From NCBI GenBank assembly GCA_034401795.1, contig JAVVLW010001526.1, forward strand, positions 62,001 through 126,000: a stretch of DNA of 64,000 bases. The letters are read 5' to 3'. The DNA comes from Chaetoderma sp. LZ-2023a. Taxonomy: Eukaryota > Mollusca > Caudofoveata > Chaetodermatida > Chaetodermatidae. This document shows, in pieces, positions 41,125-53,063 of the stretch (position 1 is its first letter; each line of letters opens with the position of its first letter). Both the position numbers and the translations under genes were made by a program. The notes under the pieces are model-generated. The model was not told the DNA's origin. It ran no database searches and saw only the letters and a list, made by a program, of their open reading frames with translations.

Positions 41125-41364
41125 TTAACCGTTTAACATTCAAGCTGGCAAAAAACACCTTCTGCATTGATCTTGAGAAATGTTGATTTGGAGACCAAAC
41201 GATTATTTTTTATAAATTTATCACTAAACTGACAGACTCGATAACCGGGCTAGTCATTCCAGTGGTCAAATTTTACAAATACTCTTCTTTTGGTCTTGCA
41301 AATCTACATTTTCTATGAGAAAATCAGATATTTTCTTGAATGATTTTGTTGGTTAAAGTGTTAA
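41125..41364 (+). repeat. TTAA palindromic MITE-like repeat, copy 2
   Basis: TTAACCGTTTAAC ... GTTAAAGTGTTAA ends; diverged inner arms. Confidence 0.65.
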
Positions 41365-41500
41365 TAGGCTCTACATACAGCTAAGTTATTTTGACAAATT
41401 GCCATGAATTAATAGAAATGACAGTAAACTCTGTGATGGTAATGAACTTAAGAAACTCTATTCTCAAGCTGCAAGTGTATTCCAGTTGAGCTTTACTTAC

Positions 41501-41570
41501 ATCACATTGGGCTTTCCTGATTTTGTCCATCGCTGACAGCTCAAGTTCCAGCTTTTCTTGTACCAGTGGA
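41501..41570 (-). CDS. Host coiled-coil gene, exon f
   Basis: 70-base exon, acceptor TTTTTGCCCAG, donor GAT|GTAAGT. It completes the split Ile codon of exon e and ends in phase 0. Residues PLVQEKLELELSAMDKIRKA then QCD continue the KKH of exon e. Strong coiled-coil character. Confidence 0.75.
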
Positions 41571-41627
41571 CTGGGCAAAAATGGTGAAAATAAGAGTCAT
41601 TTATAGACACATTCTGTATGGTGATAT

Positions 41628-41866
41628 TTAACCCTTTAAACAGTCATATCAGTCAAAAACGGACTCAGCGGTGATCTTGAGAAATTTCCATTTGTAGACC
41701 AAGAGGACTATTTTTGAAAACTTACCACTTGAATGACTGGCTTGATAACAGAGCCAGTCATTCCAGTGATAAATTTTCAAAAATAGTCTTCACTTGGTCT
41801 ACAAATGGACATTTTATATGAGACAATTGAAATTTTTCTGAATACATTTAAGTGCTAAAGGATTAA
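41628..41866 (+). repeat. TTAA palindromic MITE-like repeat, copy 3
   Basis: TTAACCCTTTAAAC... with central AATGACTGGCTTGATAACAG palindrome; right TTAA at 41863. Confidence 0.75.
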
Positions 41867-42329
41867 TCTATAATAATATTGGTGAAACTGAACTTCTATT
41901 TATACCAGTAATGAATGCGACCTTTGCATCGAGGTCTATTAGCTCCCATAGTCCTTACATCATCATTGACATGTCATGATAATGGAGGGATACGATCTGT
42001 CACTCAAGTATTTCATTCCATATGCAGTTACGTCATTTGTTAGCTGACATCTCAAACATAATGACATAGCTCCGTCATAGAATTCGAAAGGTCGGCCTCA
42101 AAAGTGTACGAATTGTATGTGTTTGGTGAATTTATAATTTACTAAACACTCTGATTGGCAGCAACACCTTCCAGTGAAATGAGTTTCAAAATATTCAACA
42201 ATGTACCTGTATAGTTATCACAAAATTTACATTCGCGGAATTCATATTTCAAAGTTTCAAATCGATTCCAATATGCGCTAAAAGTAGGTGGGGCTTAGCT
42301 AGAAATAGGTGGGGGCTTAGCCAAAAATG

Positions 42330-42489
42330 GATCGCTCTATTTACAGACCATGAGAATCTATTTTTACCAATTTACCAAGGCAATTACTGGTTCCACAGGT
42401 AAAATTTGTGTAATAACTTCCACATGACCATTTCTCAAGACAACAGCTGCAGAAGTTACTTTTGGTTGGATTGACCATCAAAGAGTTAA
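42330..42489 (-). repeat. TTAA palindromic MITE-like repeat, partial copy 4
   Basis: Reverse-oriented fragment (TTTCTCAAGACAACAGCTGC) ending at the TTAA shared with the next copy. Confidence 0.55.
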
Positions 42490-42696
42490 CCCTATAATGG
42501 TCAAGCAGGTTAAAACCAGCCTCTTTAGTGGTCCTGGAAAATGTCCATTTGCCGGTCAAGAGCAGACCATTTATGATGATAATCGAGCCAGTCATTCCAG
42601 GGGTAAATTTTCAAAAAAGGCTTCGCTTAGCCTGCAAATGGACATCTAAGAGAAAATTGAAATTTTGTTGACCAAATTTGGCCATGAATGGGTTAA
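42486..42696 (+). repeat. TTAA palindromic MITE-like repeat, copy 5
   Basis: TTAACCCTATAATGG ... GAATGGGTTAA, centre ATCGAGCCAGTCATTCCAG. Confidence 0.65.
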
Positions 42697-42869
42697 AGTT
42701 CACTGTATTAGTAGAGGCAACAGCTGACTATATCAGCTACATGATTATTGTATATTATATACATTGCAAATTAGCCAGTACACAAATTATATGGAGGGAG
42801 ATACGCTGCAATGAGCTGTTAGAATATTTAACAGATTTGGAAATATATGCTTTCATTGGCCATATCATA

Positions 42870-43108
42870 TTAACCGTTTAACACTCATATCAGCCAAAAA
42901 TGGCTTCTGCAGTGCTCTTGTGAAATGTCCATTTGCAGACCAAGAGAAGGCTATTTTTAAAATTTACTTCTGGAATGACTGGCTCAGTAATTGAGCCAGT
43001 CATTCCAGTGATAAATTTTCAAAAATAGTTGTCTTTGGGTCTGCAAATAGACATGTTTAGTGAGAAAATTTAAATTTTCTGGAACAAATTCAAGCGTTAA
43101 AGGGTTAA
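42870..43108 (+). repeat. TTAA palindromic MITE-like repeat, copy 6 (well preserved)
   Basis: TTAACCGTTTAACACTCAT ... AAGCGTTAAAGGGTTAA, 239 bases. The central palindrome is GGAATGACTGGCTCAGTAAT followed by TGAGCCAGTCATTCC. Confidence 0.85.
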
Positions 43109-43137
43109 GAGCATTAATACTGTTAAAATCCACTCAC

Positions 43138-43288
43138 ATATGCTTTTTAACAAATGCTATGTCTTCTTTGAGTCGTGAATTCAGCAGTTCAGCAATATTG
43201 GTCTTGTTTTGAATGCGTGCCTCACTACGACTGCTGTACGCTACATGCCACTGGAGTTCATTCACATCCATAATACACGCTTCATGCT
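43138..43288 (-). CDS. Host coiled-coil gene, exon e
   Basis: 151 bases, acceptor TTTGCAACAG, donor CATAT|GTGAGT. It starts in phase 1 (completing Q-Q-G/E from exon d) and ends in phase 2. Sequence includes EHEACIMDVNELQWHVAYSS and LKEDIAFVKKH. This phrase is the one that most recalls CCDC178-type proteins, from memory only. Confidence 0.75.
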
Positions 43289-44304
43289 CTGTTGCAAAGC
43301 AAAAAACAAACTACAAATAGGGGATATATGTGTTTAGTTTTTAAGTTTTGCATATAAATTTGAATAGTTGACATCGGTTAGCTTCCAGCTTATATTCACA
43401 TAATATTGGTATTGTTTGCGGTTTATACAATTTATTAGAGATTTGACTCATATATGTCTCTCTGCCACTGAGGCTCTGGAAGTTTGGTAACCAGTCAGCA
43501 GAATAAAATGTCTCCCCTATTCTCCTCTTTGTCAAAAGTTTGTTCCATGGTCACAGCGACCTTGACCTTTCGTGATCAATATAATCTGGACACTCGCTTT
43601 ATTCAAAAGGTGGATTCTATAAAAAAAAATAGCAGCAATACTTATAACCAGTATCGTGATGACATTGATCAGGGACTCCTTATCTTGTGACCCCAATGTC
43701 ATTGTGCTGCTTCATACAATATATCAAGCATGTAGGCAAGTCTAGTTCCGCTAGCATCAGGCAAATGTGAATGATAAGTCAGTGCGATTTGCTGAATGCA
43801 AAACCTAACATTGACTCTGTCGTCATTGATAAAGTAATATCTATGTGTCACTTTGGCTTCACATGTAAGACAAAAGGAATAAAAGAATTTTTGTCATGAA
43901 ATTTCAAACAGCTTTATAGTTCTTATGAATGACAACACAGCTATCAAAGATTCTTTAAACAGGACATGCACAAAAACCTAGAGAAATGCCTTCCTCAGTG
44001 CATTTGCCTGCCTTAGATTTTAAACGAGAGGAGAGCCTTCCTGTGGGTATTGACAGTTAAGTTTCACTACCATATAGATAAATATGTAACTGTGAAAACA
44101 CATAATGCAGCCGGAGACTCTACTGTGTTACAAGGAGGGTTCATAACATGATTATATAATACATCCCGCTGAAATGATCCAAATTAGCATATTTACAATC
44201 CACTTTAAAATTAAAAAAATTAAATCCAATCGCTAATCAGACTTGTATCATACTAAAGATTGTACATGGGTATTATCTATAGAATCTAACTATTCTAGCT
44301 ATAC
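43289..44304. other. Intron between exons d and e
   Basis: About 1.0 kb, AT-rich, no gene or clear repeat recognised. Confidence 0.5.
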
Positions 44305-44416
44305 CTTGTTGAACAAGACGCGGCAAGTCAATCAGTCTCCTAATAGCTAAGGCTTGTGTTTTACCACTCAATAGCTTCACACGAGATACCTCATCAGCCA
44401 TTCGACTTTCCATTTC
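44305..44416 (-). CDS. Host coiled-coil gene, exon d
   Basis: 112 bases, acceptor CTTTCAATCAG, donor CAACAAG|GTATAG. Phase 0 in, phase 1 out. Encodes EMESRMADEVSRVKLLSGKT and onward to LPRLVQQ. Separated from exon c by the intron holding element F. Confidence 0.72.
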
Positions 44417-45033
44417 CTGATTGAAAGTATAATAATTTAAAGTCAATGTACAAACGAATGACATAAAGTAATAAATTGCCTAAGTGTTACAATGGTCATC
44501 TACTCATGATTAAACTGCGATTTAATGCAAATATTATTAAAAATATATAGATTACTCTCCAACATGACTTGAGTAAAAACAAAGCAGTATCAGTAATGGT
44601 ATTTCATACAAAGCAAAATGAATGAAAATAGAGAGCGCCATTAGATATTACCTTGAGTTTTTGACATTACCAGAAATACATATTCTATTTCAGAAAGAGG
44701 AGGCCCAACATTCTTGCCACTAGCTTTAAGCATATAGTGACCGTAAAATAAACGAAATCTAGGATTTCTTTTTTCACGAGAGAGTTGATACTTACCTCCC
44801 TAATACTTTTGATATTGCTAAATATTGGCTTTCACTCAATAAACACTCAGATTTAAAACAGTTAGGTGCCCCTACTGGGCAGGGAGTCAGAGCGTAGTCT
44901 GGCGGATGCCAGCTCCACCACCGCGCATGCGCAGACTAGCACTTCCTCTGACTAGATTATTGGCTGACACACATGCAACTATTAAGAGCCTGAAGACCGA
45001 GCCTCTGTGGGGTGGAGAGGCCGGGTCCGTATC

Positions 45034-45133
45034 TAGGGAGGTAAGTATCAACTCTCTCGTGAAAAAAGAAATCCTAGATTTCGTTTATTTCACTTCAAGA
45101 GTATACTTACCTCCCTAATACTTTTGATATTGC
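45034..45133. repeat. ICR, element F
   Basis: Same two-part structure as E, including the AATAAA across the junction on the coding strand. Confidence 0.92.
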
Positions 45134-45667
45134 CAGAATTCGAAAGTGAATCTGGCGGGAGGGAGGCGAGGTCAAAAGACCAGCACATCCCTATACGCTT
45201 TTCTGCGTTTAAGGCACTTAAACTTCTGAAACTGTAAGAAAAAACAGTCAGGATTTGACTAACCATCGGATAACACTACCGATGTATGAGAGATGACCGA
45301 ATGTCATATGCGCTCCCCCCCCCCTCCTTCCTGGGAGGAAGAGTCGCCTGACCTCAATGTCCTATACACTCTCTACGTACAAGTGCCATGTACTACAGGA
45401 CAGAGACGAAAAAGCTCCATTTTCGTAACTCTCAACAATGAACCACACAAATACACAAACCATCACCATATTAATAACGGGTAATCGTGACAATACAATC
45501 AACAACGGACAACACATGAACAAGACTGACCTTGTTGAAAATGGCTGCTGACATCATCTTCCCATTGGTAAAGACTGATGCAGGCCCAAAAAAGTGGGTG
45601 TTTCCATAAATTAATTGTGAAATATATAAGTAATGAGGAAAAACCTCCTCAAAAAATATAAACCGAG

Positions 45668-48604
45668 TTATTTTTTCAAAATCGACAAGGCGAGAGGATT
45701 AGAGGTGTCACGGAGATAATGGTCTGTAAAACTTGACTCACAGTGCCACTGAGCCACCGACATAATATCATCCACAGGGACCCCATTAAATAGGGCCGTG
45801 GATGTCACTACGCCGCGGACACTGTGAGCCTTGGCCACGTCAACCTGCTTCCCGGTGGCGGATTTATGGCAAAACTGAATGCATTCCACAATCCACCTGG
45901 AAATGGTGTCCTTAGAAGCCCTGCCATGGGGTTCAATATATGACAACCATAACGCTGACTGGTCGGTGCGCCACTCCGCCGTACGTTGTTTGTACCGGCG
46001 CAGCGCCCGGACGGGACACCATGCTTTAGAATTAGGATCATATCTAGTTAAAGCAGGCAAAATAATAGGTTGACCTGGATATTTCAACGACTGATTTTTA
46101 GCCAAGAAATTAATCCTAGGTAGCAGCTTAAGGCCTTCCCCTGAAACCACAAAACGGTCATCCTCGGCTGATAAGGCATGAATTTCACTCCTACGCCTAG
46201 CCGAGGCCGCAGCAATTAAAAACACAGTCTTCAGTGTTAATAGTTTCATAGAAATGGAACTAAGTGGTTCAAAAGGCTTATCACCTAGTACTTGAAGCAC
46301 TAGCGATAAACTCCAAGACGGAATCACAGGTGGATTCCTTGGTCTTAGATTGCCCATGCCTTTAATTAATACATTTAATGTATTTACTTCATCACTTCCC
46401 CTCTTAGCCAAGCAAGGAATAACAGACATTAATGCTGACTTATAACCAGCAATAGAGTTAGGCTTGAGGCTATAGGCATCATAGAGGTGACAGAGGAAAT
46501 CAGCTACTACTTGAATAGATGAATCCATTGGATCAATACATCTTTTTGAGCACCATTCTGCAAATCTGTTGATTTTATAATTATATGCTCTGGAGGTTGA
46601 CCCCCTCCTGGCTTTGGCCATAAACATGGCTGCTTGCTCAGAAAAGCCCTCCTTAATTCTAGATTCCTTGACAACATCCACGCAGTCAATCTGAACATTG
46701 ACGGATTGTTGTGAAGGGCCTTGCCCTGGAAGATAATATCGTCCATCAGAGGCAGAGGAACCGGATTGCAGACCAGAAGGTCCAGCAGATCCGTATACCA
46801 TGATCGGCTTGGCCAATCCGGGGCGATCAGAAGCACTTGGCATTCCTCTTGTCTGATTTTCTGAAGAATTTTTGGAATCAGGATTGCTGGAGGGAATGCG
46901 TATGCATACATTCTCCCCCAGCTGATAGCTAACGCATCTGTTGCGAAAGCGCTTGGATCCGGAATCGGAGAGACGTACGTCGTCATCTTCACATTCTTCT
47001 TCGTTGCGAACAAATCGATGTTGGGTTTCCCCCAATGGTCGAACAGACGATCCGCCACACATTGATTTAGTTGCCATTCCGTGGGTAAAACACTCATCCT
47101 TCGGCTCAATGAGTCTGCTAGCAGGTTTAACCTTCCCGGAATATGAACTGCTTTCAAGGTAATCTGGTGATCCAGACACCAACAAAGCAGTTTCCATGTC
47201 ATCATACAGAGACTGGGCGACTTCGTTCCGCCCTGGCGGTTTATGTAAGTCACAACTGTTGAGTTGTCTGAACGAATAAGAACAATCTTGCCCTGAACTT
47301 TCTGTAAGAAATGTTCCAGGCCCAGGACTACTGCTTTTAGCTCCAGTAGATTTATATGTTCCTTTGACTGTTCCAGATTCCAAAGCCCTGATATCGTGGA
47401 CTCTTCCAGGCAAGCTCCCCAGCCCTCCATCGATGCATCTGTATACACAGTCACCTGAGGGTGGGGAGGGGTTAGCAAAACCCCCGGCAAGAGATTCTCT
47501 GTATTCAACCACCATTGCAGGTGGTGAATCAGAGGCGCCAACACTGACACATTCGAGTCCAGCGAACCTGTACTCTGGGTCCATTGTGTCATGAGAAATA
47601 ACTGGATCGGCCGCCTGCGTAAGGCGGCCTGAGGAATGACTGGTTCCAATGAAACCATCAACCCCAGCATTCTCAAGTAAACCCGTGCCAGGACATGACG
47701 ACTGTCGCACACTGACTGAATTAATGAGATGAGTTTCTGAACTCTCTCCTGAGTAGGATAAACATATCCTGTCTCTAGATCGAAGAACATCCCCAGGTAA
47801 ACAAACTTCTGGGATGGAGTCAGCTCTGATTTTGGGAAATTGATCATCCAGCCTAAGTCTGTGAGAGTTTTCAAAACAATCTCCAGATTGGCCGACAAAC
47901 TTTCCCGGGTGTGCGCTTTCAACAGCCAGTCGTCTATGTATGTGTGGACTGCTATGCTTCTCCTGCGGAGGTATGCTGTGATCGCAAGAACCACACGGGT
48001 GAAAACCCGAGGAGCCGTGGAAATTCCGAAGGGCAACACCCTGAATTCCCACTGTCTGCCCTGGAATGCAAATCTCAGGAAGCGACAGAAACTCCCGTGG
48101 ATGGGGATGTGGAAATAAGCGTCCTTCAAATCTATCGACGCCGTCCACATCCCCCTCTCCAACCCCGCCAACACCGAGCGCACCGTTTCCATCTTGAAAC
48201 TGGGCGTCTCGATGAACTTGTTCAATGGCTTGAGGTTGAGAATCGGTCTCCACCCTCCAGTGCGTTTTGTTACTAAGAACAGGGTTGAATAGAAGCCCGG
48301 ACACCTTTGTGCCGGCTAAATAGCTCCTTTTTGTACGAGGGAATTTATCTCCTCCTCGATACACAACCTTTGCTCTGGATCTCTCGGAATGGGAGTCCAG
48401 ACTGGCACTAGAGACAGTCGCGACGGCGGGCCTGTCATCCACTCTGGATGATACCCGACGGAAAGCCATCGCAAGACTAAACGGTCCTGAGTTAACCGTT
48501 CCCACTCTTGCATGTGGTCGGCTAGCCGGCCTCCCACCGGTCCACCTAGGGACCGCGGTGGACACGAGGCATGCAAGAGCGGAACTGTCTCCGTCGCCAT
48601 ACAC
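45668..48604 (-). CDS. Tyrosine recombinase ORF, element F
   Basis: 978 open codons, catalytic set intact (ASARRRSEIHAL, HSVRG, QWHCES, FTDHYLRD). Differs from E by a handful of residues, for example ALNV to TLNV. It overlaps the RT frame for about two thirds of its length and shares gag's original frame. It could still act on other copies in trans (inference). Confidence 0.88.
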   Translation of the reverse strand: MYGDGDSSALACLVSTAVPRWTGGRPASRPHARVGTVNSGPFSLAMAFRRVSSRVDDRPAVATVSSASLDSHSERSRAKVVYRGGDKFPRTKRSYLAGTKVSGLLFNPVLSNKTHWRVETDSQPQAIEQVHRDAQFQDGNGALGVGGVGEGDVDGVDRFEGRLFPHPHPREFLSLPEICIPGQTVGIQGVALRNFHGSSGFHPCGSCDHSIPPQEKHSSPHIHRRLAVESAHPGKFVGQSGDCFENSHRLRLDDQFPKIRADSIPEVCLPGDVLRSRDRICLSYSGESSETHLINSVSVRQSSCPGTGLLENAGVDGFIGTSHSSGRLTQAADPVISHDTMDPEYRFAGLECVSVGASDSPPAMVVEYRESLAGGFANPSPPSGDCVYRCIDGGLGSLPGRVHDIRALESGTVKGTYKSTGAKSSSPGPGTFLTESSGQDCSYSFRQLNSCDLHKPPGRNEVAQSLYDDMETALLVSGSPDYLESSSYSGKVKPASRLIEPKDECFTHGMATKSMCGGSSVRPLGETQHRFVRNEEECEDDDVRLSDSGSKRFRNRCVSYQLGENVCIRIPSSNPDSKNSSENQTRGMPSASDRPGLAKPIMVYGSAGPSGLQSGSSASDGRYYLPGQGPSQQSVNVQIDCVDVVKESRIKEGFSEQAAMFMAKARRGSTSRAYNYKINRFAEWCSKRCIDPMDSSIQVVADFLCHLYDAYSLKPNSIAGYKSALMSVIPCLAKRGSDEVNTLNVLIKGMGNLRPRNPPVIPSWSLSLVLQVLGDKPFEPLSSISMKLLTLKTVFLIAAASARRRSEIHALSAEDDRFVVSGEGLKLLPRINFLAKNQSLKYPGQPIILPALTRYDPNSKAWCPVRALRRYKQRTAEWRTDQSALWLSYIEPHGRASKDTISRWIVECIQFCHKSATGKQVDVAKAHSVRGVVTSTALFNGVPVDDIMSVAQWHCESSFTDHYLRDTSNPLALSILKK

Positions 48605-48888
48605 ACCGGAGTGGTTCTTACCGCAGTAAGCGTCCTGTCAGGACCGATAACCACGCCCAGATCCTCGCGCGCCCCGCCCCGCCCCGCGCGCACCTAGGTG
48701 CGCGGGCGGCTGCCTGGCTGACGGCGCCTGAGGAACCTGCGCCCCCCTCGCTGCTGGCCGAATCGCACGCGGCCGAGGCCGACGCTGCGACGGTGGCTGG
48801 CCTCTGACTTGGCCAGCACCACCTCGAGCCTGCAGGGGACGATACGCAGGGGCCGCGGCGCGAACGTTAGCACGACGCAGCACCTCAA
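46507..48888 (-). pseudogene. RT-RNase H ORF, element F (nonsense mutation)
   Basis: As in E, with YIDDWLL, RNase H DEDD residues and the post-RNase H block. A CAG glutamine codon in AIQPAQ is TAG at 48316-48318, just before the first RT motif. This leaves a 125-residue upstream piece (48316-48693) and a 572-residue downstream frame starting at an internal Met (48225) that lacks the first RT block. A second change in the post-RNase H block gives NVKMTT for NAKMTT. Confidence 0.9.
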
Positions 48889-50702
48889 ACTGCTCGCGCA
48901 GCGCCCTCTGGTTATTCACCAGGGTGACCGTCTCCTGGAGGTGGCGACATCCCTCACCTCCAAAAAGACCAGGACCCGTCATAGGCGTACGGAGTAGCCT
49001 ATTGTACAGGTCCTGAGACGGGCACAGATTGTCCAGGGCAAACGTGCGTCTTGCCCGGACTCTCCTGGTCACCGCCCGAGTCATACAGTCCAGCGCCAGG
49101 TTAATACCATCCTGGATGGCTCGCTGGACCATGACCGGACTTGGCTGGCGCGATGCGGATGCCGTTACTACCCCCTGTAACAGCTGGGAGACGTGGGACA
49201 GAGCGGCAATCGAAGCCCTCCCACTCTCCTCCGCATCACGCAACGCGGTATTCGCCGAACGCAACGCGTTCGAGCACAAGACCCCCGTGTCAGAGCGGGA
49301 GCCTGGCCGCGCATCCTCACCCAAAGCCGCGCGGTCATCCACGCTGGGCTTGGGTACCACACCGTACCGCTGGTAGTCCAGGGGCACGATGCGACAACGC
49401 CTGGCCACCTCGCGAGGGGCCTTCGCGAGACGTCCACTCGAGTTAATGGACGACTCCGCCGCCTTGAACATGTCAACGACATGCTCCGCCAGCGGCAGAG
49501 AAGGCATAGCGTTAGCAGTCGGTTTCCCAGCTAACCACGGCCTGTGGTCACGCTGGCTAGCCGACTGCTCCACGGGCAGATCAGGCCTAACGCTCACCAA
49601 CCACTGGCAAGCGTCAGACCAATCCTCCTCCGTGGCTAACTGCGAGCGCTCTACAAGACGGGGTCCTTCGTCTTCCTCCTGAGCGCAAGCAGCAGAGCTT
49701 GACGGCGGGTATGCTGATACACCTGGCAAGCCAGGGAAAACATGCGGGCCTGACAGCACCGGCATGACAATATCACTGGTTTGACCAGGAGCAGGCACCG
49801 TGGCAGAGCGCGGGGTATATACCGCCCCACCACGGGCCCGGCCAGCACCAGCAACACCCTCGGCAAGCCGAGGTATGCGGTACCGCTGGCCATCAGCAGC
49901 GCCCTGGGCCACCACCTGAGCCGCGGACTCTACTCCAGGGTGAGTAAAACCGTGGAAGAAGCCGCCTGTATTCCCCGCGAGGGGTGCACAAACGTCTTCA
50001 TCCATGTCCACGTCGTCAGACGGCGACCCTAGCAGGTAATCCTCATCACCCTGGTCAGAAAGATTAGACCCCGGGTCAGCAAAGAGAGCTAACCCGGGCT
50101 GACCAGGAACGGTGCCATAGGAGGTACTGGCCACCGCGGCGTGCGGATACCCCTGGACTGATAAGCAGCCCGCGGGTTCCAGCGACAACCGTCCACGGTC
50201 CCCTCTCGGCGCGGCAATAAGCCTGCTGCCAGGGTCGTGGAACGCCCCCTCTAATGGGGCCACCTCTGAATCGTCGAACAACGGAAGCGGTCTAAGGAAA
50301 ACCGATCCAGAGGCGGGGATTACCTGCTCCGAAGCCGATGATGAGGACAGTAAAGGATTTGGTCCAGGAAGCATGCCACGAAGCAACCCTGGAACCAAAT
50401 CCTTTATTGTCCTCTTCATCTCTCCCAACATCTCGGTCCGGAAGGCCTCCATATCCACCGCGGACGAGACCTTCCCCTTACCCTTCCTACTTACAACCTC
50501 TCGTTTCCGCTTCTTCTTCTTCTCCTCCTCTACCACCTTGTCCGTCGCCTGTAAGCAGCACAAGAATTCGGACATTAACTCGCCCCCCCCAGTGCTTACA
50601 TATGTCACAATTAGCCAAGGGACCACAAGGGCTACATTGATAGCAAAGATGAGGCCAGAACTTATCATGTAGATAACGTCCACAGGACGCGCAACCCGGT
50701 CC
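48638..50702 (-). pseudogene. Gag-like exon 2, element F (homopolymer frameshift)
   Basis: The exon is 2065 bases, one more than E, because the C run at 50583-50590 has eight C instead of seven. The zinc motif upstream (CASCGRYLHDKFWPHLCYQC) is therefore out of frame with the rest. The main frame is open from there to 48638 with GPGLFG and the RG-rich tail (HLGARGAGRGARGSGRGYRS). Confidence 0.85.
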
Positions 50703-51464
50703 CTGAAACAGGGCAAAGGACAAGGAGTATGAGCAAACTAGTTAAGCTTAGACACTCAAACCAACTCAAAGAGAAGGAAAACGATCATAAAGATCAATAT
50801 ACATCAGAAACCAGCATAGCGACTTGAATTGCTGATAAATACATAGCCAGGCTGATTATGACGTCATTAATCCCGTGACAGGAAAAAATCGATCCCAACA
50901 AAACATCCAAGTGCAAGGACGAATTGTATGCTGAATGGATACGTCGACTACACAACCATCAGATACATATAGATAACTCTTTTCTGGCAAAAATGTTAAT
51001 TATCTCCCTTTGCTTACTATAATTAACATCACCACATTATCAATAACTAGATACCTGACACTTTGTATAGACAAACCATCCAACGTGACGAACCGGAGAA
51101 CTCCACCATCTGCACGCCTCTTAACTCTCTCCACCTCAAGGGGAAGGAATTGGATCAAGAGGGCAAAGTGAGAAGACCTTTATACTAGGCCTCCAACTCA
51201 CTGGACATAATTTTTCATTTGGTTAGATAACCTAACAGTGTTAGTAGGAAATGGAACCATGGTGGAGAGAAAACTAACTCTCTGCTGCTGTGATGCCACC
51301 ACCTAGCGTCATACAGACCTGTGGACATAAACAGAAAGAGAAATTAGCCTTAGGTAGCACCGAGTTGACATAAACCAACTAACCAAGGCGCTTATCACGG
51401 TAAACGCGAGTCCCGGAAACACAATACACCGGGAAGAAAACTCGCTAATTTTACTAGAAGTCAC
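50703..51464 (-). other. Predicted gag intron, element F
   Basis: 762 bases, same borders as E. Confidence 0.6.
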
Positions 51465-51515
51465 CTGATTTAAAGGTCCTAAGTCCTCCTTTGGCGAAGT
51501 GTTCCTTCCTGCCAT
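51465..51515 (-). CDS. Gag exon 1, element F
   Basis: MAGRNTSPKEDLGPLNQ, identical to E, donor CAG|GTGACT. Confidence 0.65.
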
Positions 51516-51962
51516 CCAAATCAGTGACTATCACTCCAAAATAACACCACTTAAACAGTTTAAGAGTAAGAAAAAGCTTATGCACAAAAAGACATGTGTG
51601 ATCTCTCTGCCAATAATCTAGCAAAGAGGAAGTGCTAGTCTGCGCATGCGCGGTGGTGGGGCTGGCATCCGCCAGACTACGCTCTGACTCCCTGCCCAGT
51701 AGGGGCACCTAACTGTTTTAAATCTGAGTGTTTATTGAGTGAAAGCCAATATTTAGCAATATCAAAAGTATTAGGGAGGTAAGTATACTCTTGAAGTGAA
51801 AGAGCATTTTACTACTGAGTCCAGGTCTGTCATCTTCTATTTTCATTTCCATTTAGCATGCTATCTAGTTTTCAGACTGAACATTATAGACAACAATATC
51901 ATTGTGTAACAAGTAACCTACAAAATCACATGTGGCTGGAGAGAGGTGGACAATGTATCTAC

Positions 51963-52078
51963 CTGTCTATCTTTCTCCAGACGAGCCAGTAAAATGATGA
52001 CCTCCTCAATTACATCTTCAGCTCCTAAGTATGGAATATCCAGGCCACCATCAGCCTTAAAGGTCCCTGGTCTTGATT
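51963..52078 (-). CDS. Host coiled-coil gene, exon c
   Basis: 116 bases, acceptor TTTCTGTTGTAG, donor AGACAG|GTAGAT. Phase 1 in, phase 0 out. Encodes SRPGTFKADGGLDIPYLGAE then DVIEEVIILLARLEKDRQ, entering the coiled coil. Element F ends 161 bases downstream in the same intron. Confidence 0.72.
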
Positions 52079-52312
52079 CTACAACAGAAAGTGGAAACAA
52101 ACAATAAAGTTGTACTCACTCATTGACAAATCACCAATATCAATTCTTCACTACAAGGAAAGCTGTCCAAGCAACCCTCTGCTTGTTGTAGCCATAGAGT
52201 ACTTAGCACATCAATTTATTACTGTCTATACTCAACATAAATGCATATTCAAAACGCATTTCTATATACACACATTAATTAGATAAACACAATTGTGTAT
52301 TCAATAACTAAT

Positions 52313-52550
52313 TTAACCCTTTAACCCTCAATTCGGTCAAAAACGGCTTCTGCAGTGGTCTTGAGAAATTTCAATTTTCAGACCAAGAGAATTTTTTTTT
52401 TAAACTTACCACAGGAACGACTGGCTCCATGAACGAGCCAGTCATTCCAGTGGTAAAATTAAAAAAAAAGTCTTCTTTTGGTCACCAAATGGATGTTTTC
52501 AGTGGAAATTTTTTAATTTTCTGGAACAAATTTGACGGTTAAAGGGTTAA
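52313..52550 (+). repeat. TTAA palindromic MITE-like repeat, copy 7
   Basis: TTAACCCTTTAACCCTC ... GGTTAAAGGGTTAA; ends and palindrome well preserved. Confidence 0.85.
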
Positions 52551-53063
52551 AACATGACACCACATATAATTTACAAAATTAGCTTAAAGTAATGATAAAG
52601 AAATAAGCCTAAAAGGAAATTGTTAGAAATATTCAGTGATGATCGTCTTCGTCGAAGCTGCCACTTCAGTTTGAAATTTGCAAGCGCCATTATTTGGGAA
52701 TTCTATTGCTCTCGATGTTGTGCTATTGCAGTAATGCTAATGTTAACTCATTGTACTGCTGGCTTCCAATGTGAGCAGAGCTGCCTCGATAGTGCAGAGT
52801 AAGAGCATTGTGGTTCGATAATAATTATGTATTTTCTATGACATAACTGAAACGTGCTAAGGCTAAATATCTTTATAACAAATTGACTGAAAATCACAGG
52901 ACTGAACTCCATGTCTTCAGGTTTGCACCTGGTTAGTAAATGTTCTTTCCTGGATCGCTCGTGAAATGTCCAAACATAAAATGGCACCATTGACATTATA
53001 CATTATTGACACTACCCCACACCTACTCATCCATTCAATGACCAGTGATAATGAATCCATTAC
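52551..53063. other. Intron between exons b and c
   Basis: No gene or clear repeat. Open frames at 52620-52996 lack coding character. Confidence 0.5.

Larger units (their letters stand above)
44749..51801 (-). mobile_element. DIRS-like element F (family 1), full length but mutated
   Basis: 7.05 kb, nearly identical to E along its whole length. Ends TAAACGAAATCTAGG and CTTGAAGTGAAA. ICR at 45034-45133, hairpin at 44995-45028, poly-C (10) at 45315-45324. The YR frame is open. RT has a nonsense codon and gag a one-base homopolymer insertion, so it looks non-autonomous but young. Confidence 0.95.
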
